A DNA stretch of 64,000 nucleotides from Macropodus opercularis. Taxonomy: Eukaryota; Chordata; Actinopteri; Anabantiformes; Osphronemidae. Position numbers and translations under genes: made by a program. Position 1 is the stretch's first letter. Every line of letters starts with the position of its first letter. The notes under the pieces were generated by a model, which was not told the origin of the DNA, did not search any database, and saw only the letters and a list, made by a program, of their open reading frames with translations. Below are positions 43,945 through 55,963 of the stretch, in pieces. The DNA is taken from NCBI GenBank assembly GCA_030770545.1, contig CM061106.1, forward strand, positions 1,746,001-1,810,000. The letters run 5' to 3'.

Positions 43945-45464
43945 GAGCTCCTTGATGTACTGGACTGTTTTCTGATTGGTCTGTGAGCTACTTCCTGTCT
44001 GGGTCATCAGACCTTGTAGAAGAGTCTGATTGGTCTGCAGTGAAAGACCGAGGAGGAAGCGGAGGAACAGGTCCAGGTGTCCATTTGGACTCTGTAAGAC
44101 CTGGTCCACAGCGTTCTGGTAGAACCTTATTTTCTGTCTATGTACTTCTGACCAAGATGTTGGTTTTTGTTTTGACAGCAGATTGACTCTAGAGTTGATG
44201 AAGGTCAGATGGACGTGAAGAGCAGCCAGAAACTCCTGAACACTCAGATGGACGAAGCAGAACACCTTGTCCTGGTACAGTCCTCTCTCCTCTCTGAAGA
44301 CCTGTGTGAACACTCCTGAGTAAACTGAGGCTGCTCTGACATCGATGCCACACTCTGTCAGGTCTGACTCGTAGAAGATCAAGTTTCCTTTCTGCAGCTG
44401 CTCTAAAGCCACTTTTCCCAGAGACTCAATCATCTTCCTGCTCTTTTCATTCCAGTGTGGATCTGTCTCAGCTCCTCCATCGTACTTGATGTTCTTCACT
44501 TTGGTCTGAACCACCAGGAAGTGGATGTACATCTCAGTCAGGGTCTTGGGCAGCTCTCCTCCCTCCCTGGTTCTCAGCAGATCCTCCAGAACCGTAGCAG
44601 TGATCCAGCAGAAGACTGGGATGTGACACATGATGTGGAGGCTTCGTGATGTCTTGATGTGGGAGATGATGGTTGTGGCCTGCTGCTCATCTCTGAACCT
44701 CTTCCTGAAGTACTGCTCCTTCTGTGGGTCAGTGAACCCTCTGACCTCCGTCACCATGTCAACACACCCAGGAGGGATCTGATTGGCTGCTGCAGGTCGT
44801 GTGGTGATCCAGAGGCGAGCAGAGGGAAGCAGGTTCCCCCTAATGAGGTTTGTCAGCAGCACATCCACTGAGGTGGACTCTGTGACATCAGTCAGGGTTT
44901 TAGTCTGGTGGAAGTCCAGAGGAAGTCGACTCTCATCCAGACCGTCCAAGATGAACACGACCTGGAACTGTTCAAAGCTGCAGATTCCTGCTGCTTTGGT
45001 TCCAGTGAAGAAGTGATGAACAAGTTCCACCAAGCTGAACTTTTGCTCTTTCAGCACGTTCAGCTCTCTGAAGGTGAATGGAAACGTGAAGTGTACGTCC
45101 TGGTTGGCTTTGCCTTCAGCCCAGTCCAGAGTGAACTTCTGTGTCAGGACTGTTTTCCCAATGCCAGCCACTCCCTTGGTCACCACGGTTCTGATGGGTC
45201 CATCTCTTCCAGCTGAGCCTTTAAAGACGTCTTCTGGTCTGATGGTTGTTTCTGCTCTGTGTGGTTTCCTGGAGGCTGCTTCAATCTGTCTGACCTCATG
45301 TTCATGGTTGACCTCTCCAGTCCCTCCCTCTGTGATGTAGAGCTCTGTGTAGATCTGGTTCAGAAGGGTTGGGTTTCCTGCTTTAGCGACGCCTTCAAAC
45401 ACACACTGGAACTTCTGCTGTAGCTGAGATTTAAGTTGACGCTGACACACTACAACATAGGATC
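43912..45464 (-). CDS. FISNA-NACHT exon of the minus-strand NLR, ending in a premature stop
   Basis: Starts after TTGTTTCAG with the FISNA region (KFQCVFEGVAKAGNPTLL), then NACHT with Walker A GVAGIGKT and Walker B VFILDGLDESR, then the winged-helix part (FVHLSVQEFLAAL). All nucleotide-binding motifs are intact. The end KELLCLQLLLLWS is not NLR sequence. Compared with the plus copy there are scattered single replacements and one strongly different patch just after the LAALHVHLTFI motif. Confidence 0.8.
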
Positions 45465-47371
45465 CTGAAACAATGCACAATTTAGTCAGTGCCTATATTT
45501 CATTTTAGAATTGTGATAATTTCCTCCATCTTTGGCATCAGTAAATGTATGATTGTGTGTGTGATGCTAAACGTTGAGTTAAATCCTCTTACTGCTCTGC
45601 AGACAGTCAGCCAGCTCCTCCTGCTTCATCCTCCTCAGGAAGTTCAGTGTGATCTTCAGAAATGCGTCTCTGCTGCTCCTCCTCTGCTCTTCATCCTCAC
45701 CATCCAACGCCTCCTCATCCTCCCTTTGACTCTCTAAGCATTCTGGGTAATCTGGACTCAGAACCTTCTGCATCTTCTTCAGCTCCTTCTTCACAAACGT
45801 GACAATGTTGTCCTCCAGCAGCTGGAACAGAAACTCTATGAATGACACCATCCAACTAAAAGCATGGAGCCAAACATCAGATCCATGTTGGACACACTGA
45901 CAATCCACTGGTGTAAAAGTGCAGCATGGAGACGATTGAACACAACAGATGAAAGTAGTGGTTGTCCATGTACAGACCATAAACATGGAGTCCAGGTGTG
46001 TTTGGTGCTGCTGGGCAGACTGACCACTGGGAACCTCTGAGCTCTGCTGGTCCACTCTGTGGAGGAACCATGAAGAATGAGCTCACATGATGTGAGTCCA
46101 CACAGAGACACACACAAGGTAAAGGTCCATGAAGTGATGCTTGATGTGAGCAGTGAGTCAGAGACTCCCTGTAGCGGTGAAGCTTTACTGTCACAGTCAG
46201 TTTGGTTCCGTCTCAGCAGCTCTGAACAACATCTATCTCTGCCTCCCTCACTGAACAATGCTGACGTGTTGGAACAAGGCGTCTAGAGACAGAGTCTGCT
46301 GGGATCAGACTGGTTGTACTGGGCAGCTCCCAGTGGGAATGTGTTGAACTGTGTGAGTCTGAGGCAGAGCTGCTGCTCACACTAGTAACATTGAACCACT
46401 TCCTCCATTCATTCATTGTTGGATCCTACATCAAAGTTCAGACGTCAGCTCTGGTGCTGACACTGGGGACAAACAGTCGTCTCCACTTACTGCAGCAACA
46501 TCAACTAAAGTCTAACAGCAGGAACTTCAACCTACTGCTGGAAGACATTTGAGCCAAATCTGCACGTAGAGAACGTCAATAACCAGATTTGATCAGAGTT
46601 GAACATTTGTGGTTCAGCTGCTTCCTTTGACGTCTGCCTGCAAGTCAGCACTTCATTAGAAGAGGAGCAGCCCCTGTGACCCTCTACAGGATCAGAGCTT
46701 TAGCTACTGGCTGGATGGAGATTTGATCCATGATCAGAGTGTTTGCTGGAAGAACAGTGAAGAAAGCTTCTCCTTCACATTAACACTTCAAACACAAACC
46801 AACTGACTCACAACAGAAAAAAACAACACAACTATTGATCATCATAGAAAGTTTACATCAGATTGTTCAACCTGATTCAAACTGACAACAACTCACTTTG
46901 ACTCTGATGCAGTTTGGTCTTTAAAGTATATCAAACCATCCTTCGACCGGTTGCTCTTGAAGGACACACAACTGGGTTCAGGTCCAGCTTCAGCAGATTC
47001 TTGTCTCTGATGGGACCTGATAGAAAAACAACTTAGTGACTCTCACATATTCAGTGGACGTTTCCTTCATCAATGACCAATAATAGTGAATCTTAAACAG
47101 TGTGTGCGACTTGGAGACAGAATCATCAGATGGTCTCAGTCATCTCACCTCTGAGCTTTGGTCTGGCTCTCATGGTCCCCACACAGAGTGGTTTTAGAGG
47201 GAGGGGCTCCCTCCTCTCTGTCCTCACACTGATTCATGTCCACATCAGCTCACACACACTTTCTACCTTCATGTGGAGACAAACACAAATCATTCATCTA
47301 CACATCAAGTGAAATCCCCCGTTTTTATCATTAGCCTTTTGAAATATCAGCTGCTCCTCTACTGATCGTCT

Positions 47372-50300
47372 CTTCTTCTCTGTTTCATATCTGTATCAGA
47401 TAAATGGTTAGTTACTTTTTCACAGATACTTTAAAGGTTTGTGTCAGCAGTGTAATGCTTGTCCATGTTGAGTAATTTGTGTATGAATCTTATTCTGGGA
47501 ATGGAGTTAAACTGTTAATCTGATGAAAGGAAAATATGGAGATAAATTGTCTATTTTAAATCATGAGAAAAAGGATTCCTGAAGGATTGTCCTTTAGTAA
47601 AAATGTTTTTAGAAAAGTACAATAAGTATTATAATATATAGTAGTAGTAGTATAATAAAGGTAATAAAATTTAGAAAGACTGCAACAACTTCATACCATG
47701 TCATGGGAGGTTATGTCAGACAACCCTAACATATTATTATTATTATTATTATTATTAATATTATATTTTCTCAAAGTATTGCTCAGACACAACAATATTG
47801 TAAAACATGGTAAGAGTCTGGATTATTAAAAACTGAATTGGAAAATGGCAACTTTGTGGCTCTGTATGATCCCTGAGGGAAGCGCTGGCATACACATAAG
47901 GAGCACAGATGAAATGTCAAAGGTTTGACGAAGAATCAACTTAGACAACAAGCTACAGGCTGTGATGATGGTGAACATGGTAAAAAAAGAACAGCTGCCA
48001 CTGGTTGTTTTAGCAGCTCCATCGAACTAAGGCTGAGATAAAAGAAAACTGTTACTTACTACACGGAGAAAAGAACCAAGTCACAGAAGAATCTAACAAC
48101 TCAACCTGGAAATAACTCAGAGACGGTTTAACGTTTTAAGGTGTGACCTGTGTGGGCAGGTAGCAAGTACAGGCCTGTCAACAGCAATGCTACTTTCAAG
48201 TGCCGTGGGAAAAACAGTACGTTTTTCATCCAGTGTGACAACAGAGATCAAACTTTTACTTGCACCATTTGACAAATTTCTGCTTCTAACCAGATAAGTG
48301 TGTGTTCAACTAAGAGATGTTTAAAGCTGGTTATTATGCTTAATTAGAAACTCTCAGAGCAGTAACATCCTTTTAAAGTCAGTGCATTTGGAGCTTTAAA
48401 ACATAACGGACGACAGGATATGTTGAACATTTATAAATTCATAATTGTGTCCGTCTGTTGTGGTTCATATGAGAAATAGCTCATAATTCATTGTAATTGT
48501 ATTGTGCTCTAGTTCTACTGTTTGAGTAGGTCTGTCTGTTCTGCTGGTCACCTGCCCCTTAATGCAAGACACACACAGGCCTTTAGTAGACAGAGGCTCA
48601 AAGCACAAAGAATTAGTCAGAACAAAGTGAGAGGAGTGAAGAGAGGAGCAGCATCTGCTCTGTGGGTTTGTAGTTCAGTCCAGCTGAAGACTGAACTGGG
48701 TCCAGGTTGTGTCAGTTTGGGTCTAAAGCCTTGTTCCATAAAGAGCTGATGAAGCGTCCGGATCTGTCTGAGCCTGTGTGGCTCCACCTGAGGAATGTGG
48801 TTCTGCATCGTGGCTCCGCCTCTTTCTCATGAAGACGCAGGTGACTCATGTTACCTGTGCAGCTCAGTGTGTTCAGTTGGGTTCATGTTGCCCTCTGCTG
48901 ACTAAAGCAGCTTCAATGTGAACACAACAAACGGTCCAACGATACAAGAATGAAGTGAAATGTTCCATTAAATTCATGTGTCTATATGTCCTGTTTTCCT
49001 GAGTTCTGCTTCTGAACAGTGGCTCCAAACCTGAGTCTGATGTTATCGTCTCGTGTCTCCTGCTTCTTCCTGTGTCTCATCTCTCTGACTTTCCTCTGCA
49101 TCGTATAGATCCATCAGCTCTTTCTTTCCTCCTCTCGTTGCTTCTGCCATCTTTCATCAACCTTTGCTTCGTTCTGCTCTTAATGTCAGTTCTACTCAAA
49201 CTGTAATATCTATGTTATCCTGGTTTGTAGCTTCTTTAACAAGTTGATCTGCTGCTTCGTTTCCCTTTATCCAACATGAGCTGGTGTCTATAAAATCTGA
49301 CTGTTTGACCCTGTGTGTAGTAAATAATGTGTGTTGTGTTTTCTCTACTGTCTGAATGACTGTGGTGGAAACTGGCTAAAGCAGCGTCTGAACAGACGAC
49401 TTCCTTAAGTGTCTGTGTCCTCCAGTGATCGGTGAGTCTCAGGCCTCAGTCTCTTTCCTCTTCTTTGACATTAGTTTGAGCCAATAGGAAAAATGAGGCC
49501 AAACCTCCATCTGGAGTCATTTCATTTAATGTTGCACCTAAAATGTTTCTCACTTCATTAGACTGAAGTTCACATGTTTGCCTCCTGTTTTCAAATGTTG
49601 CTTTTCTGCTGATGGGGGTTGAAAGGAGCGTCTGGACTCATTACTGCCACCACGTGGAATGTTATTCAGCACCAGGAACAGAAATGAAGAGTTCTTCAAA
49701 GGAGACGTCCGTTCCAGCCTCTGGTCACATGTTTAGGAACAAAGATCAGAATCACTGCTACAGCACTTAATGACTTCATGAAGTATTTAAACAATGTGCT
49801 GTGACTCCAGACTTTTATTTCATTTCAGCTCTGAACCATTGAAGGTAGAATATTTCAAACTGACCCTGCAGCTCATATCTAATATCGTCTAAACCGACTT
49901 CTCCAACTGCAACAACCAATTCTGTTGAACATATATGTTCAGAAGGTGATGGTTCAGTAGCTGAACTCTGACTTTCAGCATCATCATTTTCTATAGAACA
50001 GGTCACGTCATGGTTTCATTCTCAAATTGTTGTGTTTCTATTGTGGTGAAAGCAAATGAAAACCTAGGTTGAATCACCTTGAGCCTCCACTGCCAGTGAA
50101 AACTTGTGGACTCTTCGTCCTCCCTCTTGTTGCTGCCTGATGGACTCAGTCTATTTCAGCCTTGGTTCTATGTGGAGGTTTGTGGACACGTCTTCATTGA
50201 GGAACACGTCCACTTAAAGCTGCTCAGGGAGGGTTTGACCACATCCTTTGGTAGAACTGCACATTGAGGCAGCGTCGTCCTGGGCCGTTGTGGCTGATGA

Positions 50301-51134
50301 CCCACGCTGTGTAGGACTTGCTGTGGCCAAGGCTTGTTGGTTGGAGTGAAGATCAAGTCTCCTGCTTTAGCTTCCAGCTCCCATCTGAGACTGAACGTCT
50401 GTCGTTAGGAGTCTGCAGGTTCGTCTGAACAAAGCAGAGCAGAACTCACACAATGTGAATGTGTCTTTTATTTACGTCTCACTATAATTATTTTTGTTGT
50501 TGACTTGTCTCTTTCAAATAAATTTGTGTCTTCATGTTGAAGTTTTATACAGAGAAAACCAGAAACAGCTGGTTAACAGCTCAGCACTGATTCTGTAGCA
50601 AAGATGAATGAGACACAGATCAGAACAGACTCCAATCACCTGACTTTATTAAAATAGATATGATTTATATAAACATCATAGTAATGTAAGTAATTCAAAA
50701 GAAACAAAGTAAAACTTAATGTCCAGATGTTACAACAACCCATCAGTCAAACTTTAAATGTTTTTAAATGAGGTGGAGAAAACGACACTGACAACGATCA
50801 ACGCGACACAAACCATTTAAAGAGCAGCAAAGTCCAACCTCCATGATGTCACAGCAGGACGGATGTAGAGACGGACACAGTTTAGCTACAGCTCAGAACT
50901 GGCAACAGACATGTAACAGTACAAACATGGAGTCAAGTGCTTTTACATGAACTACACTAAAAGCTGAGAACAAGCGTCACACGATCAGAAAAGCAAAAGT
51001 ACAAATACGACACTAAATAATGGAGGCTGTCAAAGTGCAGACAGCAGCGAGTTAGAAACGTTTTATTAGGTAAAGCTGTAGATTCTATTTATCATGATTT
51101 AGTTTTCATTCTTAATTTTTGTCTCAGGGAGAAG
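47372..51134. other. Spacer between the two NLR genes, no gene recognised
   Basis: Contains an ATT microsatellite at about 47731-47757 and short frames only. A TTTATT near 50646 could be a minus-strand polyadenylation signal but no exon goes with it. Confidence 0.35.
47731..47757. repeat. ATT trinucleotide microsatellite
   Basis: About nine ATT units, in the inter-NLR spacer. Confidence 0.85.
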
Positions 51135-52080
51135 ATGATCTTCAGGATCCTGCTGCTCATCAGCTTCATCTCATGTGTCTGTGGTTCGTTTTATATTTTA
51201 GTGATTTTCAGCTGTTGCTGATGATTGTGTCAGGCAGAGCAGAACCACAACATCACACTGGAGCAGACCTTCACAACCAAACCTGACACGTCCAGTCTCC
51301 ATCTACCGTCACACTGAGACTTCAATGGCTGCTTAAACACCATCAGACTGATGATGGAGCTGAACAGGTTCATCACCAATAGTCCAGTTTACACTATGGA
51401 CAGTTACTCAGGTTCACAACATGAGGAAACTAAACCACTGTTTACTGTTGACACTATTCACATTCAGTGTTGATCAGAATCATCTCTGAGGGAATCTGTT
51501 CTAAATTATTCACACTTTCTCCCAGTACTTGGTTCCTTTAAAGAACAGTTTAGAATGTTCTACTTTACAGCTAAAACCAAACCAGACCTGTTAAATGACA
51601 GGTCAACAGCCTCAATGAGTTTCAGACTTTCAACAACTGAACATCTGCTGTTGCTGAATCTTTACATGTTGCCTAAACCAGACCTGATATTTGATGATAA
51701 TTAGAATAAGACTCAGCAACATGGGTTCACATGTTAAAGTTGTGGTTCTGCTCCACAGGATCATTAGTAGTGAACGTGACCCAGACCTACTATCAGGCAG
51801 AGCAGAACCTCAACATCACACTGGACTGAACCTTCACAACCAAACCTGACACGTCCATCACCTCAGTCTACGTCTACTGTGACCTGGTAACTGGTCTCAG
51901 AGTCTCAGTCCTGGTTCGTCTCCATGAAGGCGTCGAGGTCTCAGAGTCTCAGGATCAACAGTTTTCAGGACGAGTCCAGTTCAAAGAAGAGAAGGACGAA
52001 CCAAACGTCAACTGTCCAGACTCAGGACTGATGACTCTGGACTGTAGGAGTCAGAACATGTGATGGTTGGAACGTTGGCA
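51135..52080 (+). pseudogene. Ig V-domain receptor pseudogene (leader plus V exon)
   Basis: ATG 51135 starts a hydrophobic signal-peptide exon (MIFRILLLISFISCVCG) ending near 51183 at TGTG|GTTCGT. The V-like exon starts after CTCCACAG (51758) in matching phase: SLVVNVTQTYYQAEQNLNIT, then TGA at 51827-51829 where a conserved Trp is expected, then YVYCDLVTGLRVSVL and QQFSGRVQF. The partner Cys region near 52035 is also broken. A partial duplicate V segment lies at 51228-51330 inside the intron. Such V-set proteins are abundant teleost cell-surface molecules. The ligand is unknown, and no transmembrane exon was found. Confidence 0.65.
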
Positions 52081-52084
52081 GATT

Positions 52085-52790
52085 TAGACTCAACGTCACC
52101 TGCTCTCCTGCTTCTTCAGCTTGTCCTCCATCACTTCTCCGCCTGCGTCCAGTCAGAAAGTTGTTGAGCTGCAGGAAAGCGTCTCCTTCCTCCACCAGAC
52201 TGGAGGAGCAGAGCGGATCATCGCCGCCATGCTGGCAGGGCTCTGCTGCAGCTAACAGCCAGGCTACCGGTGGAACCTGATGACCCGGTGCCGTGGATCA
52301 GTCCAGGTGGGTCTCCGCCGGGGGAAGAACGGACCCGTGCTGGAGCAAAGCCCGACCAGCTGCCGCTCCACCCACTGGATCCGCACACGACCAGGAGTCA
52401 GAGGAAGCCGGTAGCGGAGAACTGCTCCACGTCCGCTGGGTCGGTTCCTTTGCCAGCCGCTCGCCCTGCTCCTCTGCGGGAGGCCGTGACTCTCTGCTTC
52501 CCTCCACGACTGGCTGCTCCCGGACCCGGTTCATCTGCGGGACGTGTTCCTGGCCCCCGACGCTCTCCGCCACCCGGGAGCGTCTCCACCGGTTCCCCAC
52601 GGCTGCCACCTCCGCAGAGCCCGACCTCTCAGCCGGTGTCCTCCGCACACGCCTCCGGTTCTCGACGCCCTCAGTGGAGACTCCGTCATTAGAGCCGTGA
52701 ATCAGAATCTGCAGCAGCCTCGTGTTTTCCTGGAGCCGCCGTCAACCACAAGCAGCAGAAATCCGCGATAACAACGGAGGTGATTCACGT
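52085..52790 (+). other. GC-rich island, possibly LINE ORF1-like
   Basis: Strikingly GC-rich against its surroundings, with open frames on both strands (plus 52270-52692 Pro/Arg-rich; plus 52544-52771 ending in LSGDSVIRAVNQ). The GDS-type motif recalls the esterase-like first ORF of some CR1/L2 LINEs, and a LINE endonuclease relic follows at 53.16 kb. A CpG-island promoter or a captured exon are alternatives. Confidence 0.3.
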
Positions 52791-53149
52791 GGACAAACGA
52801 CGTCCCTGAAAGCAGCAGAGTGACCTTTAACCTCCGGTCCGGGCGAGAAGTGAGGAAACAACTTCACACGTCAGGTACAAAACAGGGAAACGAGAAACTC
52901 ACGAAAACAGAGACGCAGGTATATTCTCAGATACCGGAGATTCCAGCGAATGTCGCAAATGTGACATGAGCAACGACCTGACACTGTGGTGTCAGTTAAA
53001 AGCAGCTTAAATGGACAAGCAGCGAATGAGGCCAGATGAAAACAATCACACAATCAGGTGAAGCTGGTAGAAGTCGGGGTAGAGTATCCGGAGGGTTCTT
53101 CACAATAAAGGTTTAAACCGGAAATCAGGTTGCGGATCTTGACGCTCCT

Positions 53150-53445
53150 ATAATATGTGCATGTGTTTACAGGCCACCAAAGCGTTTCGCTTATTTCATC
53201 TCACATTTCTCTGACTTCTTGTCTATCATACGCTCTGGATTAGACAAAATTGTTATTGTAGGTGATTTTAATCAGCATTAGCGTTTTTAAATGTTCTTAA
53301 CTGCATGGATTATATCAAGCATGTTGTGGAACCAACACACAACAAAGGATGCACATTAGACCTGGTTTTATCTTTTGTTTTGTCTGCTCACATTTGATCG
53401 GTTGTGGTTTTCGACATCTCTGATCACTTTTGTGTATTGTATGTG
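53150..53445 (+). mobile_element. LINE endonuclease remnant
   Basis: Translation gives YRPPKRFAYFISHFSDF, KIVIVGDFNQH and later blocks matching the end of an L2/CR1 endonuclease, with stops and frame changes between them. Probably the same dead element as the GC-rich block upstream. Confidence 0.55.
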
Positions 53446-53655
53446 TGTAAGTAATCTGTACTGAGCTACAGTAGATGTACAGTAATATTAATATGTAGTA
53501 TCCAGTAAATGGCTGAAATGAAGTGTATATAAATAAACAGACAACGAAGCAGAACTCAGCGAAGCAAAGCCACGTCTCCTGTGTCTTCTCACTTCTTTCC
53601 TGTACTTCAGGATACATAGAGCTGCTACAGGGGCTGTAGCCTGGTACCTGTAACA
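53446..53655 (+). mobile_element. Possible LTR end
   Basis: TATATAAATAAACAG near 53525 followed by about 120 bp ending in TGTAACA at 53649-53655 has the look of TATA/poly-A plus R-U5. No start or primer-binding site found. Confidence 0.22.
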
Positions 53656-55829
53656 CTCACTGTTTAGGTGTTGGGCTTGTTGGAGCAGTGTGAGGTTGGC
53701 CAAGTGATGCCAGACAGGCCAACAGGGTGTAGCCTGCCTCACACACAATGAGCTGCTATGGTCTCAGCATCTGCTGACTCTTACCAGGAAGAGGTTCAGG
53801 CAACGACTGGCTGTTCTACACTTTTACTTTATTTATTAGTATTAGATGCATATTTAGTAAAGAAACTTACTAAAGGCTAAATAGCCTCATAACTGTCACA
53901 GGTCACATGGAGGCCAGGCTGCAATTACTACCAGAGAACCATCAGCCTCCATTTCTCAGTTTAACACAAGTCAGAAAGAGCAGAACACGTTACTGTATAT
54001 TAAACCATATTACGATAGATCCTATTTATACACAGCTTTAAAAATGAATTTGTGACAATAAGCAGCAGTGAAACTAAATATAATAGGATGCATATGTGTC
54101 TGGATGTGTGTTATGTAGGAGACTGCCTGTTTGAGTGAATGACCACACGAGGCGAGCATGAGTGTGTGTGAGGGAGAGGATGTGTATGTGAGACAGAGGA
54201 GGCCCTGACTGCGCTACCTGTGATGCCCCAGGCAGCGTAACTATGGCCTGTCTGTCTCCATCTGGGGGGACTGGGGGCGGTGAGATAGCTGAGCTAGTCT
54301 GGGACCTGGCTCCGCTTCATCCCCCAGCTACATTTTACATCCATTCACATAGTTTTATGAGGGGCTTTGTCCATATGAGAGGACTGGAGGCCATCTAATG
54401 GCAGCCTCAACCACCGTCCCTCCCAGAGCCAAATGCCCCTCAGTTGGAGCTGACTGGAGCTGAAAACTGACCCCAACATTCAGACTGAACCATGGATCAT
54501 GTTTCCTGTTTACAGTTTACAGTCAAGTCAAACATTTAATGTTTCATCATTTACTTTGACTGGAAATGATCAACTGTCCACTGAACTGAAGAGGGAGCTG
54601 AAGAACCAAACTGTGGACGACAACGTGACTACAAACCAAACCAAAGAAGAAGAAAGGGTTAAATATGTCCTGTTCCAGGCTCCTCCATCACTTTCTGTTC
54701 CTGTTTATTTTTACTGTGTGTCTGCGTTGAGCTTCAGTGAATTTCCTTTATATAAAGGTGAAGTATTTGACTTTATTGTTGTTACTCTTTCTTTTAACTG
54801 TTGTTAGTTTGTTCCTCTTGTTAAACTTCATCAGAATGTGATGTACAGACTTTCTCCTCCTCGTTTATGTCAGTAGAGTCATAGTAGAACTAGAGTCAGT
54901 TGATGATCAGTAGCTGAACTGACAGAAACACCTTAAAGCAGATTATTTGTAACAGAGGATGTTCAGACTGAGTGATTTCTTTTGGTTTTTCTCTGATTTC
55001 TCTGTAAACTGATCAGATTTATTTGCTAGTCATCAGTTTGTGAGGCAGCAGGAAACAGAAAGAGGAACTGTCCATGTGACCCTACATAGAACCTAGTTCC
55101 TCTTTTTCCATTTAGTCATGTGTCAGATTTTTTATCTAGTGATCAGCACTAACTCACCACAGTGAAACTGGTTTGGAGTCAGATGTTCAAAAGACTTTAG
55201 GCTGAAAATCTCTCTGGGAAAACAGATTTACTCATGTGTCAGACATGTTACGTGTTCATTCATCACCTGATGTCAGTGTTGTCCTAACAACGATATGAAC
55301 AATAATATTAATATTAAATCATGTGTTGCTGAGCAGTGAACATCAGACAACGATGGTGGATCTGTTTTCCTGGAGGTCAGTGAACGTCTGCTGAACATCC
55401 TTCTCCAAAGCTACGTCACCACCATCACTAAGTCTCAGTCAGAGACACTGAGACATGAGCTGTGAGCTTCAGGGAGCAGATGCTGGTCCTCAGCAGAGGG
55501 ACTGTAGACCTGGACCAGGAGCTGCTGAGCTGAGTGGTGTCACATGAATAATGAACAGTTTGTCAGGTTTGGTGGGTGATGGTGACGTCTCTGTGGAGTT
55601 TACATTGGTTTACGTTGGTAGTTTCATTATAGTTGTTGTCGTCTGTGTCATGTTAAATGTTCTGGTGTCGTGATGATTTTCAGTCCTGCTGCTCTTCACT
55701 GTTCATGTTTAGTGGGAACGTTGATGAGTTTATCAGACATTTTAACCAGTTCAGTGGAGGCAGAGGAAGCTGCTCTACTTCTATCAGCCACTAGATGGAG
55801 CCATGAAGCTGCAGCAAACTTCCCCTCAG
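53656..55829. other. No gene firmly recognised
   Basis: A plus-strand frame at 54499-54807 (102 codons, including ELKRELKNQTVDDNVTTNQT) is unassigned; it could be a cytoplasmic-tail exon related to the Ig pseudogene, but that is a guess. The rest shows nothing. Confidence 0.3.
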
Positions 55830-55963
55830 TGTCATTAACAACAGTAGAAGCAGAGCAGCTGATATTTGACTAATGATGGAGGAGGATTTCAGTTGATGTG
55901 CAGGTGAATGATTTGTGTTTGTCTCCACATGAAGGTAGAAAGTGTGTGTGAGCTGATGTGGAC

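Larger units (their letters stand above)
41114..47237 (-). pseudogene. Teleost NLR gene (FISNA-NACHT-LRR), truncated minus-strand copy
   Basis: Cytosolic NLR-type receptor gene. Exons in order: 47237-47149 (start ATG), 47016-46897, 46056-45978, 45821-45593, 45464-43912, then LRR exons 43343-43170, 41735-41562 and 41280-41114. The first five match the plus-strand gene at 55964-59512 exon for exon, with identical splice sites. In the fifth exon, homology stops after VQYIKE near 43945 and a dispersed repeat supplies a new stop at 43912, giving about 689 residues and losing some 95 codons and the donor. The last LRR exon is 167 instead of 174 nt and hits TGA at 41121-41123. So it is either a pseudogene or a short FISNA-NACHT protein. 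N-terminal exons carry the typical teleost NLR start with MNQCEDREEGAPPSK. Confidence 0.75.
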
